Shown piece by piece: positions 1 through 8,608 of a stretch of DNA of 64,000 bases. How positions within the stretch are numbered: the stretch's first letter is position 1; each line of letters begins with the position of its first letter. Source of the DNA: Candidatus Villigracilis propinquus (GTDB lineage Bacteria; Chloroflexota; Anaerolineae; Anaerolineales; Villigracilaceae); NCBI GenBank assembly GCA_016714565.1, contig JADKDM010000012.1, positions 1 through 64,000 of the forward strand, written 5' to 3'. The notes below the pieces were generated by a model, which saw only the letters and a program-made list of their open reading frames with translations, was not told where the DNA came from and ran no database searches. Position numbers and translations under genes: made by a program.

Positions 1-2918
1 ATGAGACGCAGCTACGGCGCGAGTTTTTAGACCCGTTCTTTGAGGCGCTCGGTTGGGACTTGCTCAATAAGCAGGGCTATGCTGAAATGTATAAGGATGT
101 CATTCACGAAGACAGCCTTGAGATTGAAGGGGAAAATAAAGCGCCTGATTATGCCTTTCGCATTGGCGGTCAGCGCAAGTTCTTTGTGGAAGCCAAGAAG
201 CCCGCAGTCAACATTGAAAATAATATCCATCCTGCTTTTCAGGTACGACGTTATGCCTGGTCTGCGAAACTGCCTATTTCCATCCTAACGGACTTTGAGG
301 AGTTCGCGGTATACGATTGCAGGAACAAGCCCGATAAAAAAGACAAGGCTTCTGTGGGCGCGTGGCTTTGTATAGTTACAAGGACTACATCGAGAAATGG
401 GACGAGATCGCCGCGATCTTCTCACGGGATGCAGTCCTAAAAGGTTCATTCGATCAGTATGCCGAGGGAATGAAAACAAAAAAAGGCACCACCGAAGTGG
501 ACGATGCCTTCCTGATTGAGATCGAACGTTGGCGTTATCTACTGGCAAAGAATATTGCCTTACGCAATGAAAGCCTGAATGTGCGTGAATTGAATTATGC
601 CGTGCAGATGACGATTGACCGTATTGTGTTCCTGCGGATTTGCGAAGATCGAGGCGTAGAACGAGACGGGCAGCTAAAGAGATCGGCGCGGGCAAGGATA
701 TATATGCTGGATTGGTTCAGTTATTCAAACGAGCGGATGCGCGTTATAACTCTGGCCTGTTCCATTTTACAGACGAGAAGAATCAATCCGCAGCAGCCGA
801 CAGCTTGACACTTAACCTGAATGTAGACGACAAAGTCTTGCAGGACATCCTCAAGAATTTATATTATCCCGAAAGTCCGTACGTCTTCCGTGAAATCCCG
901 GCGGATATTTTAGGGCAGGTGTACGAACGCTTCCTCGGCAAGGTGATCCGCCTGACGGCGGGACATCAGGCCAAGGTGGAGGAAAAGCCCGAAGTACGCA
1001 AGGCGGGCGGTGTGTATTACACCCCCACTTACATTGTGAATTACATTGTGCTAAACACGGTTGGGAAGCTGCTGGAAGGTAAGACGCCGAAAGATGCCGA
1101 GAAGCTGCGTATCCTTGACCCTGCCTGCGGGTCTGGGACTTTCCCCTGGGAGCCTACCAGTATTTGATGGATTGGCACTTGAAATGGTACATTGAGAATA
1201 CTCCTGAGAAATGGCTAGGGGCAAGCCCTGCCATCTTCAAACAAAGACGGCTATCGTTTGACGACTTCTAAGAAGAAAGAGATTTTGCTCAACAACATCT
1301 ACGGCGTGGACATTGACCCGCAAGCCGTGGAAGTGACCAAACTTTCCCTGCTCTTGAAGGTCTTGGAAGGGGAAAGTCAGGAGACCATTGGCTCACAGTT
1401 ATCGTTGTTACAGGAACGGGTATTGCCTGACCTAAGCCGAAACATTCAATGCGGAAATTCGCTGATCGGGCCTGATTATTATGAAGGCCAGCAGTTGACA
1501 ATGGGCTTCGCGGACTTGGAAGAACGCTACCGCGTGAATGCCTTTGACTGGAAAGGCGCTTTTCCGCAGGTCTTTATTCAAGGCGGCTTCGATGCGGTGA
1601 TAGGGAATCCGCCGTATGTAAGGCAAGAGTCTCTATCTGAATATAAAGAATATTTCCAAAGAAATTACAACTCATACGATGGCGTTGCAGATCTTTATAT
1701 TTACTTCATTGAAAAGGGAATAGGCCTTCTAAAAAAGGAAGGCTTGTACAGCATTATCGTTTCAAGTAGTTTTTTGAGAGCTACTTATGGAAAGTCATTA
1801 CGAATACACTTGCAAAATAATGCAACAGTTTTACGCTTGGTTGATTTTGGCGGACTAGCAGTTTTTGAGACCGCAAAAGATCCTCACGTTTGCATACCTT
1901 TGATTTTGGCAGATGGATCACCTAATCAATCCATTGAAATATGCAAAATTCCATCCCTGAATCTGGATTTATCTAATTTTGTACAAGAAAATATTTATAC
2001 AATTCCTGCAAGTCAATTTACTCAAGAGGTATGGGCAATCGACAATGCCAAAAGACTAGAGTTGTTCAATAGAATTAAAGCTTATGGGATTGAGCTAGGA
2101 AAATATGTATCAGGCCAGTTTTTTCGTGGCGTAACAACTGGCTTAAATGAGGCTTTTGTAATAGACACTGAAACAAAAGACAAACTCATTAAAGCTGACC
2201 CAAAGAATAGCGAAATCATCAAGCCGCTTTTACAGGGAGAAGATATTCGCCGTTGGCATACCAATTATAAAAATCGTTGGCTTATTTTTGCTCGACGTGG
2301 AACAAACATTGACTCATATCCAGCAGTAAAAGAACATCTGTCGAATTGGAAAGAAGATTTGACTCCTAAACAAGTAAAACTCAAAGAGAGGTCGTAAACC
2401 AGGTCGTTATAAATGGTATGAAATTCAAGATGATGTTGCTTATTATCCAGTTTTCGATGGTCCCAAAAATTATATATCCAGATATAACAAAAAGGGCCTC
2501 ATTTTTTTCGATAATGAAGGACATTATCTTGCAAATACTGGTTATGCAATTGGCACAAATGACCTGTATCTGTTAGGCTTACTTAATAGCAAGCTCTTTT
2601 GGTTCCTGATAAGTAATATTAGTATCCCTTTTGGAGTAAGAGCAGGTGAATATCGTTACAGGTTGATCTCACAATATATGGAGAAAGTGCCTATTCGTCC
2701 TATCAACTTCTCCAATCCTACCGAGAAAGCCCAACACGACAAGATGGTGTCTCTTGTGGAAAGAATGCTGGCCTTGCACAAGCAAAGTCCACGCACGCCG
2801 CAGGAGCAGGAAATGGTGAAACGGGAGATCGAGTCCACGGACAGGGCGATTGATAAACTTGTCTATGAGTTGTATGGTCTCGGAAGAGGAAATTGGGATC
2901 GTGGAGGAGAAAAAATGA
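1..2918 (+). pseudogene. Type IIG (Eco57I-like) restriction-modification enzyme, frameshifted, 5' end outside window
   Basis: The N-terminal part carries a PD...VEAKK motif (PDYAFRIGG then FFVEAKK), typical of the PD-(D/E)XK nuclease domain of type I/IIG enzymes. It is followed by an N6-adenine methylase core with SAM motif DPACGSGTF and catalytic NPPY, then a target-recognition-like C-terminal part ending LVYELYG...EEEIGIVEEKK. The protein can only be followed by changing frame six times: near 360 (frame 3 to 2), 665 (2 to 1), 1144 (1 to 3), 1243 (3 to 1), 2390 (1 to 2) and 2880 (2 to 3). Each junction fits a one- or two-base indel. The reading frame is already open at base 3, so the start lies upstream. 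The TGA at 2916-2918 overlaps the next ATG. As written the gene cannot make a full enzyme; either it has decayed or the sequence holds uncorrected indels. Confidence 0.85.
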
Positions 2919-3720
2919 AAAATTCAAAAATAATCTTATTAATGATACTTATTACAGTAACTATTCTTATTGGGAGTTGGGCAATTATGCCTAACAAAGC
3001 CCCAATTTGGACAGGTTTTGGTCCATATAACGAAACTATAAATGGACCACGCGCAAAGTCACTATGGGATTGGCTTGATTTATTAATAGTTCCCTTGGTT
3101 TTGTCCGTTGGAGTATGGTTTCTGAGTTCAACTGAAAAAGAATCTGAAAAACTTATTGAACTAGACCGACAGAGGCAAGCGATATTAGAATTATTTATAG
3201 ATCAGATGTCAAAATTAATCTTAGATAATAATTTAAAATCAAAAAAAGTCACGAGTGAAATTCGAATACTTGCAAGAACTTATGCTTTAGGAGCATTCCG
3301 TAGGCTAGATAAAGAGCGAAAGGCAGAAGCCCTGCAGTTTCTATTTGAATCACAACTTATAAATAAAAATCCTGTTATCTCGCTAAACGGAGCAAATTTA
3401 CGGGAGGCAATTCTAGACACGGCGGACTTGATAGAGGCTGAAATAAAAGGGGCTTATTTTTGCTTTGCAAGTTTCAAAAACGCCAATTTGACCAAAACAA
3501 ATTTATGCGGTTGCGATCTGTCTTTCACAAATTTTACTCAAGCGAACCTTACAGAAACTGATTTGTCTTACACATTTCTAAAATTTGCAAAGTTACAAAA
3601 CGTTGACTTAACAAAGACAAACCTAATTTTACCAATGTTGAAGGGGCAGACTTAAGAGGTGCAAAACTCCTAAAAGAGCAATACGAAAAACTTGTTTCTC
3701 TAGAAAAGGCCAAAAGATAA
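2915..3720 (+). pseudogene. Membrane-anchored pentapeptide-repeat protein, one frameshift
   Basis: The ATG at 2915 overlaps the stop of the restriction-modification gene (ATGA), so the two were probably translationally coupled. The product has two hydrophobic segments (residues about 5-25 and 46-66), a charged helical linker, and then A(N/D)L-type pentapeptide repeats (GANLREAIL, NANLTKTNL, QANLTETDL). The open frame stops at 3655, but frame 1 continues the same repeat pattern (EGADLRGAKLLKEQYEK) to a TAA at 3718-3720. One base is therefore missing or extra near 3620; the repaired protein is about 268 residues. Pentapeptide proteins are right-handed beta-helices, some of which mimic DNA. A role alongside the restriction enzyme is inferred only from the overlap. 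Confidence 0.75.
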
Positions 3721-3752
3721 ATTATCAAAATATTAATAAAGGAGAGTATTAA

Positions 3753-3932
3753 ATGAATGATGAAAAGTGTTCCTCTTGTGGTGGGAAAGGAGAGCATGTT
3801 TGCCCAGCCTGTGGTGGCAAGCGAACATTTTCTGAGAGTGATGGATCAAAAAAGAGTTGGGAACCTTGCGCAAGATGTTCAGGCAGTGGGACAATTACCT
3901 GCCCCAAGTGTAATGGCAGTGGAAAAGCGTAA
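3753..3932 (+). CDS. Small CxxCxGxG zinc-finger-like protein, 59 aa
   Basis: The 59-codon frame is preceded by a good ribosome binding site (GGAGAG about 6 bases before the ATG). It encodes four cysteine pairs: CSSCGGKG, CPACGGKR, CARCSGSG and CPKCNGSG. This spacing matches the DnaJ-type central zinc-binding domain (CxxCxGxG), here alone with no J domain or substrate-binding domain. It probably folds as a small two-zinc domain; its partner is unknown. It follows the pentapeptide gene by 32 bases and ends at a strong terminator, so it may be the last gene of that accessory transcript. The zinc-domain assignment is secure; function is not. Confidence 0.7.
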   Translation: MNDEKCSSCGGKGEHVCPACGGKRTFSESDGSKKSWEPCARCSGSGTITCPKCNGSGKA

Positions 3933-3944
3933 AAGATAAGTAAC

Positions 3945-3977
3945 AAAAAATCCCTGAGGCATGCCTCAGGGATTTTT
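3945..3977. terminator. Bidirectional intrinsic terminator
   Basis: A perfect inverted repeat (TCCCTGAGGCA / TGCCTCAGGGA) is flanked by six A on the left and six T on the right. It works for the plus-strand zinc-finger gene ending at 3932 and the minus-strand DUF3892 gene ending at 3984, which converge here. Confidence 0.9.
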
Positions 3978-3983
3978 TGTTAC

Positions 3984-4289
3984 TTAAAACTCAGGAAGAT
4001 TTCCCAAGTTATCTGATGCTTTACTGTTCGCATCGGTACGCAGGTACTTTACACCTCCTACTGTAATGATGCGAACATCCTCACCTTTTTTCCATTTACC
4101 GTCTGTTGAACGAGTAATAGTTACAAAGGTCTTTTTGTTCTCAATTGCAGACACTACCTCGGTCCGCGTCCCCTCAGTTTCGTTTCCAAGAGTATCACCC
4201 ATATCAGCATGTACTTTTACTTTTACAATATGAGTGTGTTCAGCGTTGTATCGTACAGCCGAAATACAGTAATCAGCCCATTTAGTCAT
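3984..4289 (-). CDS. DUF3892 domain protein, 101 aa
   Basis: A small soluble protein with the DUF3892-like pattern: DYCISAVRYN near the N-terminus, a central EVVSAIENKKTFVTI segment, and VGGVKYLRTD near the end. It has no signal peptide or membrane segment. AGGAG lies 5-9 bases before the ATG. It is the second gene of a two-gene unit after the DUF2188 gene (15-base gap) and ends at the bidirectional terminator. Biochemical function is unknown; the family is often seen in accessory DNA. The family name is from memory of its pattern. Confidence 0.7.
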   Translation of the reverse strand: MTKWADYCISAVRYNAEHTHIVKVKVHADMGDTLGNETEGTRTEVVSAIENKKTFVTITRSTDGKWKKGEDVRIITVGGVKYLRTDANSKASDNLGNLPEF

Positions 4290-4304
4290 TTTTAGCTCCT
4301 TTTA

Positions 4305-4556
4305 CTAGTGTTCTTTATCCATAGGCGGGACAGGGTCATTTCCGGGCGCAATCGTGTCCTTGCTCCTGATTTGCCCATTCAGGCCTTTGGTGGTCAACTC
4401 ACCACCACCCTGATTTTTCAACATTTCCCGCGCTGCTTCCACGGCTTCCTGCTGAGTAGCATGCACACTCGATGCTTTATCAGCATCATTCTTTTTATTA
4501 ACCCACGCCCCACTAGGGCGCTTATATACAATCCTGTTATTCGATTTGTTACTCAT
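4305..4556 (-). CDS. DUF2188 domain protein, 83 aa
   Basis: The sequence shows the DUF2188 pattern: a short strand (GAWVNKKNDADKASSVHATQ), the helix QEAVEAAREMLKNQGGGEL, and a terminal GLNGQIRSKDTI strand. The protein is small, basic at the start and acidic at the end, with no membrane segment. It is the first gene of a unit with the DUF3892 gene. DUF2188 proteins are widespread small proteins of unknown function that often sit beside restriction, phage or stress genes; nothing here narrows that down. Confidence 0.75.
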   Translation of the reverse strand: MSNKSNNRIVYKRPSGAWVNKKNDADKASSVHATQQEAVEAAREMLKNQGGGELTTKGLNGQIRSKDTIAPGNDPVPPMDKEH

Positions 4557-4701
4557 TTTGTTATCCTTTTATATTATTAGATTTGGAACGACACTTCTAC
4601 ACGATAAAAAATATCAATAATATTTCTGCCAGTAAAAAACCTCCTCTATCTCAACGGCAGAAATTCTCCAAATCTGCTCGCCCATCCCTGAAACGCAAAA
4701 A

Positions 4702-4725
4702 GCCAATCCCAGAGGATTGGCGGCG
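4702..4725 (-). terminator. Intrinsic terminator without an obvious gene
   Basis: Read on the minus strand: stem GCCAATCC / GGATTGGC with loop TCTG, followed by TTTTTG. It precedes the DUF2188 gene and would insulate it from transcription coming from the nrdJ side. Confidence 0.6.
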
Positions 4726-4855
4726 AGGCGGAGCAACATACAAGTAGTTATCAAACATGGAATCAATGCCAATTTACGAATTGACACTTAATAATATTCT
4801 GGGTAAACTACAGCACGCAGCCAAGGAGTCGAAAACCGCACGCTGCCCAATATCG

Positions 4856-4884
4856 GGTCTCAAGTGCTTCGAACACTTGAGACC
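4856..4884. repeat. Hairpin, 11-bp perfect arms
   Basis: Arms GGTCTCAAGTG and CACTTGAGACC enclose the loop CTTCGAA. On the plus strand the hairpin is followed by TTCCTTTTT, so it could act as a terminator. No gene reads into it from the left. Confidence 0.6.
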
Positions 4885-4960
4885 TTCCTTTTTAGCACGA
4901 ATATTCTATCCATGCTCCCCATCTTATAGCACAAAATACAGCGAGTTTCAATAGAACAAC

Positions 4961-4988
4961 GTATGCGCTAGTCTTAAAAAATTTGTTG
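4961..4988. repeat. Dispersed repeat unit, copy 1
   Basis: GTATGCGC(T/G)AGTCTTAAAA here recurs at 8453-8481 upstream of nrdR (followed there by ATATCGTTGC, here by AATTTGTTGC). The two copies flank the nrdJ-nrdR block. They may be remnants of an insertion or simply a dispersed intergenic repeat. Confidence 0.5.
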
Positions 4989-5029
4989 CGCTTCGTTCGC
5001 ATACTTTGTGTTATTTACAAATTAGTTTC

Positions 5030-5053
5030 AGGGGCGGACGATTGTCCGCCCCT
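5030..5053. repeat. REP-like palindrome downstream of nrdJ
   Basis: Arms AGGGGCGGAC and GTCCGCCCCT enclose GATT. The element lies 41 bases past the nrdJ stop. No T-tract follows on the minus strand, so it is a mRNA-end stabilising or REP-type element rather than a clean terminator. Confidence 0.6.
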
Positions 5054-5093
5054 ATAACATTTCAACCTTCAAACCTTCTAACTTTCAACTTCT

Positions 5094-7670
5094 CTAGCAC
5101 TCGCTAAACCCACAAGCATAGCACTTGCGGCAGCCTTCCTCGTTGACCACGGCGGCCTCGCCGCACTCGGGGCAGATGTCGCCGATCTTCATTTTGACGG
5201 GAGCAGGCTCGTCGGCGTGGTGTCCGTTGCCGTTCCCGTTGCTTGGCACTTCTTCTTCGGAAGTGCCGTCCTTGTCTCGCAGGTACAGGTCGAGCACCTG
5301 ACCAATGCCATCGGGCAGGGAGCGCACGCGGTTGATGCCGAAGCCGAGCGAGCGTCCGCCGCCGATGCCGACGAGTTGCAGCACGATCTCGCGCATTCTG
5401 TCCACGGGGGCCACGGGCGATGCCATGCGCAGGATGTAGGAGATCAGCCGTCCAATGGCCTCGGAGACCGCGGCAATTTCAGAGCCTGCCTTGGCGGTGT
5501 TCACGAAGGCTTCAAAGGGCTGTGAGCCGCCGTTCTCGTTGATGGTGATGAAGGCCTTGCCCACGGGCGTTTCGATGCTGTGTGTCTTTCCAGTCAGCGC
5601 CTTGGGGCGTGATTTCTTCGTCCCATGCCAAATGGTAGGAGTGGCCGCTAGTACAGGAGCAGTTTTCGGCTCGGAAGAGGCGGGCACTTTCTTATCCGCA
5701 GTGGCATTCGTCTCCAACACCACCTTATCGCGCGAACCCGTCACATACACGGTAATTCCCTTGCAGCCGAGTTCCCAGGCAAGCTGGTAGGCGATCGCCA
5801 CGTCGGCTTCGGTTGCGCCTTCCGAGAAGTTGACCGTCTTGGAAAGCGAGTTATCCACAAAGGCCTGCAGCGCGCCCTGCATACGGACGTGCTCCTCGGC
5901 GGTCACATCACCCGAAACCACAAAGGTATCGCGGATGTGCTGCGGAAGTTCGGCAATGTGCTGGCAGGTTCCCTCGCGCATCACCTGCTCCACGATCTCC
6001 TGACGTTTCTCTTCGCCGAGGCCGAGCTTCTTGAGGGCTTCATCAAAGCGCGGGCTGGCATAGGTCAGTTTCAGATCCTTGCCGTTATCGTTGACGTGGC
6101 GGATATACGCCAGCGCGAAGACAGGTTCGCAGCCGTAGCCTTCACAGCCAGCCACAGTGGCGATTGTGCCAGTCGGCGCGACGGTGGTCTGAGCCGCATT
6201 GCGGATACCATGCTCTTTGATGCCGCTCGAGATCGCTTCCCACTTAACCTCGGGCCTGTTCCAGTTATGCAGATAGGGAGCCAACGCCTTGGGCGCTTCC
6301 CACTTCATGTTGTCCATATCGTAAATAGAATCGGTGATGGCAGGGAAAGGTCCGCGCTCTTCGGCGAGTTCCACGCTGGTCTTCATCGAGTGGAAGCGCA
6401 CGAACTCCATCACCTGCGCGCCGAATTCCTGGCCTTCTGCTGACCCGTAGCGCACGCCTGCGTGATACATCAAGTCCGCGAGACCCATAATGCCAAGCCC
6501 GATGCGGCGCGCCTTGTGAGCGGCTTCCTTGAGCTGTACCACAGCCGGCACATACGCATTCGCTTCCACCACATCATCGAGGAAACGCGTCGCCGTCACA
6601 ACAGACTGACGCAACGTTTCCCAATCCACCGAGCCATCGGGGCCGCAGTGCTCGTTCAAATTCACAGAACCCAAACAGCAGTTTTCATACGGTCCAAGCC
6701 ATTGCTCGCCGCATGGATTTGTCGCTTCCAAAGGATACAAGTGCGGCACGGGGTTGTAGCGGTTGGCGGCATCCAGGAAGAGCACACCCGGCTCTCCATT
6801 GTGGTGCGCCTGCTTGACGATCTTATTGAACAACTCGCGCGCATTGACTGTTTTATAAGTATGGATGGTAATGCCAGCGGCTTCGGCTTGCTCAATGGTG
6901 CCGCTGAAACCCTTGTGTTTCATTTCTTCAAGGTCAGGGAAACGCAGCGCCCATTCCTTGTCTTCTTTTACTGCTTGCATAAAAGCATCGGTGATGCCCA
7001 CTGAAATATTGAAGTTCGTGATGGAGTTCTCATTGATCTTGCAGGTGATGAAATCTTCCACATCCGGGTGGTCCACACGCAGCACGGCCATATTCGCGCC
7101 GCGGCGGGTACCGCCCTGTGCGATCTCACCGAAGGCATGGTCATACACGCGCAGGAAGCCGACAGGTCCCGTGGCTTGCCCTGCGGAGGTCTGCACAAGC
7201 GCACCCTTGGGGCGCAGGCGCGAGAATGAGAAGCCGTTACCGCCGCCCGTCTGTTGGATCAACGCGGCGTCGCGCAAAGTCTGGAAGATGCCCGCGCTGT
7301 GGCGTCCCATGTCATCGGTGATGGGAAGAACAAAACAAGCGGCCAACTGCCCAAGCGGAGTCCCGGCACCAGTAAAGGTTGGAGAGTTCGGGAAAAACTT
7401 CTTGCTTGAAAGCAGGTGGTAATACTCAACGGTGCGCTGGGCAACATCCGCGCCCCATTGTTCTTCCACTTTGGCAACATGGTACGCCACGCGCCAGAAC
7501 ATCTCTTCGACATTCTCGGCAGGCTTGCCATCGTCACCGCGGCGCACGTAGCGCTTCATCAACACCTGGCGGGCATTGTCGGTCAGGGCTGCTCTGGGCA
7601 TCCCTTTGGCAATGGCAGGCGTTGGCAACAATCCGTTCTTGACTTTCGGTTCACTTGATTTAGCAACCAT
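5094..7670 (-). CDS. nrdJ: Vitamin B12-dependent (class II) ribonucleotide reductase, 858 aa
   Basis: Reduces ribonucleotides to deoxyribonucleotides with adenosylcobalamin as radical source, so it needs no oxygen. Class II features are visible: SPTFTGAG and AACFVLPITDD near the N-terminus, GGGNGFSFSRLRP, TRRGANMAVLRVDHPDVEDF, the active-site loop TNPCGEQ, GLGIMGLADL and the phosphate-binding APTGTIATVAGCEGYGCEP. The C-terminus ends in a zinc-ribbon-like CPECG...CRKCYACGFSEC, expected to carry the cysteines that re-reduce the active site. Length fits the NrdJ/TIGR02504 type. nrdR lies 201 bases upstream on the same strand, so joint control is likely. Confidence 0.97.
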   Translation of the reverse strand: MVAKSSEPKVKNGLLPTPAIAKGMPRAALTDNARQVLMKRYVRRGDDGKPAENVEEMFWRVAYHVAKVEEQWGADVAQRTVEYYHLLSSKKFFPNSPTFTGAGTPLGQLAACFVLPITDDMGRHSAGIFQTLRDAALIQQTGGGNGFSFSRLRPKGALVQTSAGQATGPVGFLRVYDHAFGEIAQGGTRRGANMAVLRVDHPDVEDFITCKINENSITNFNISVGITDAFMQAVKEDKEWALRFPDLEEMKHKGFSGTIEQAEAAGITIHTYKTVNARELFNKIVKQAHHNGEPGVLFLDAANRYNPVPHLYPLEATNPCGEQWLGPYENCCLGSVNLNEHCGPDGSVDWETLRQSVVTATRFLDDVVEANAYVPAVVQLKEAAHKARRIGLGIMGLADLMYHAGVRYGSAEGQEFGAQVMEFVRFHSMKTSVELAEERGPFPAITDSIYDMDNMKWEAPKALAPYLHNWNRPEVKWEAISSGIKEHGIRNAAQTTVAPTGTIATVAGCEGYGCEPVFALAYIRHVNDNGKDLKLTYASPRFDEALKKLGLGEEKRQEIVEQVMREGTCQHIAELPQHIRDTFVVSGDVTAEEHVRMQGALQAFVDNSLSKTVNFSEGATEADVAIAYQLAWELGCKGITVYVTGSRDKVVLETNATADKKVPASSEPKTAPVLAATPTIWHGTKKSRPKALTGKTHSIETPVGKAFITINENGGSQPFEAFVNTAKAGSEIAAVSEAIGRLISYILRMASPVAPVDRMREIVLQLVGIGGGRSLGFGINRVRSLPDGIGQVLDLYLRDKDGTSEEEVPSNGNGNGHHADEPAPVKMKIGDICPECGEAAVVNEEGCRKCYACGFSEC

Positions 7671-7699
7671 CTTGTACTCTCCTAATAAAATGTGTTCGT

Positions 7700-7804
7700 G
7701 TCACCCTGAGCGTAGCGAAGGGTCTCTACCTCGTGTTCGAGATTCTCACCGGACTGCGTGCTGCGCAAGTGTCGGTCGCCAAAGAACGGCTCCCTCAGAA
7801 TGAC
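7700..7804. repeat. Dispersed intergenic repeat between nrdR and nrdJ
   Basis: The element begins GTCACCCTGAGCGTAGCGAA and ends CTCAGAATGAC, with an internal TCGTGTTCGAGATTCTC. It is an imperfect inverted repeat of the kind scattered through Chloroflexi and other environmental genomes. A second short palindrome (CCCCCTTGCGAGGGGG) follows at about 7842-7857. Together they fill the nrdR-nrdJ spacer. Confidence 0.6.
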
Positions 7805-7871
7805 ATGGTTGATATGGGCAAAAAAACGGCACAGACATTCCCCCCTTGCGAGGGGGCGTCCTGCCGTCAAC

Positions 7872-8321
7872 TTAATCTTCCAGTAACTGGTCTATTTCTG
7901 TGCGAATAGACTGGAGATCGTCCAAACCGAGATACACGATCGCATAACGGATGTACGCGATCTGATCCACTTCCTTCAAGGTCGTCATCACGAGGTCACC
8001 CACCACACGGGACGAAACCTCGGCCTTGCCCATCTTTTGCAGCAGGGTCTCCACCTGCCCGATCATACGTTCAATGTCCGCCGCAGAGACGGGTCTCTTG
8101 GCGCAGGAAATACGGATACCGCGCGCCAATTTCTCGCGGTCGAACTCTTCACGCGCCCCATCCTGTTTGATGATGAGCGGTGTGGCCAAAATAGGTCTTT
8201 CATAACTGCTAAAGCGCTGCCTGCACTTCAGGCATTCGCGGCGCCGTCGAATCCCCCCATGGCTATCATGGGAAGTATCGAGAACTTTAGAGTCATGATG
8301 CTTGCAATACGGACAACGCAT
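7872..8321 (-). CDS. nrdR: Transcriptional repressor NrdR, 149 aa
   Basis: A nucleotide-sensing repressor of ribonucleotide reductase genes. The N-terminal zinc ribbon is complete (MRCPYCKHHDSKVLD, then CLKCRQRFSSYE), followed by the ATP-cone domain (IKQDGAREEFDREKLARGI). Length is standard. The ATG at 8319-8321 follows GGAGAG by 9 bases. It is read toward nrdJ and is preceded by two candidate NrdR boxes, which suggests it represses its own transcript and nrdJ. Confidence 0.97.
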   Translation of the reverse strand: MRCPYCKHHDSKVLDTSHDSHGGIRRRRECLKCRQRFSSYERPILATPLIIKQDGAREEFDREKLARGIRISCAKRPVSAADIERMIGQVETLLQKMGKAEVSSRVVGDLVMTTLKEVDQIAYIRYAIVYLGLDDLQSIRTEIDQLLED

Positions 8322-8354
8322 CTGGGAAATCTCTCCAATTATAGAACAAATGTT

Positions 8355-8401
8355 AGAGCCATATATGGGCGTTTCGGCACTGCATCCCCGTACATATGGT
8401 C
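8355..8401 (-). promoter_or_regulatory. Two candidate NrdR boxes upstream of nrdR
   Basis: Two palindromic AT-rich sites, CCATATATGG (8359-8368) and ACATATGGT with core CATATG (8393-8398), lie upstream of nrdR. Their centres are 32 bases apart, three helical turns, which matches the tandem spacing known for NrdR boxes. A TATAAT (minus strand, 8338-8343) lies just downstream, so bound NrdR could block the promoter. The sequence and spacing are seen; binding is inferred. Confidence 0.65.
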
Positions 8402-8452
8402 AAAGTGTTCGGCATTTTAGCATCTTACATAGGCATTGGCAAGGGGTGATTG

Positions 8453-8481
8453 GTATGCGCGAGTCTTAAAATATCGTTGCA
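8453..8481. repeat. Dispersed repeat unit, copy 2
   Basis: Second copy of the GTATGCGC(T/G)AGTCTTAAAA unit found at 4961-4988, in the same orientation. Confidence 0.5.
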
Positions 8482-8503
8482 GTTCCCCCATTTTGTATTT
8501 TCC

Positions 8504-8604
8504 GTCATTCAGGGACGATGTGCGAGGCGATTTTTGCAGCGAAGCAATCTCCAACAACGTGATGAAGATTGCTTCGTCGGGAAGAGCACCCTCCTCGCAA
8601 TGAC
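8504..8604. repeat. Dispersed palindromic repeat (GAAGCAATCT family)
   Basis: Outer ends GTCATT... and ...CTCGCAATGAC surround the inner arms GAAGCAATCT (8541-8550) and AGATTGCTTC (8566-8575). It ends four bases from the stop of the alpha/beta hydrolase. The same GAAGCAATCT word occurs in the damaged-looking G-rich region near 48190. Confidence 0.65.
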
Positions 8605-8608
8605 GAGA

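Larger units (their letters stand above)
4557..5093. other. Gene-free accessory spacer with several hairpins
   Basis: No convincing gene was found in these 537 bases. The spacer holds an intrinsic-terminator-like hairpin on the minus strand at 4702-4725, an 11-bp hairpin at 4856-4884, a direct repeat unit at 4961-4988 that recurs at 8453-8481, and a palindrome at 5030-5053. A 65-codon plus-strand frame at 4757-4954 has no recognisable domain and no good ribosome binding site. The terminator at 4702-4725 has no obvious upstream gene, so a lost gene or a small RNA may have lain here. Confidence 0.6.

Noticed and set aside
4757..4954. 65-codon plus-strand frame in the accessory spacer
   Set aside because: No domain and no good ribosome binding site, and it runs through a terminator-like hairpin.
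4730..5090. RNase P RNA, tmRNA or 6S RNA in the gene-free spacer
   Set aside because: Conserved sequence landmarks of these RNAs were not found on either strand.
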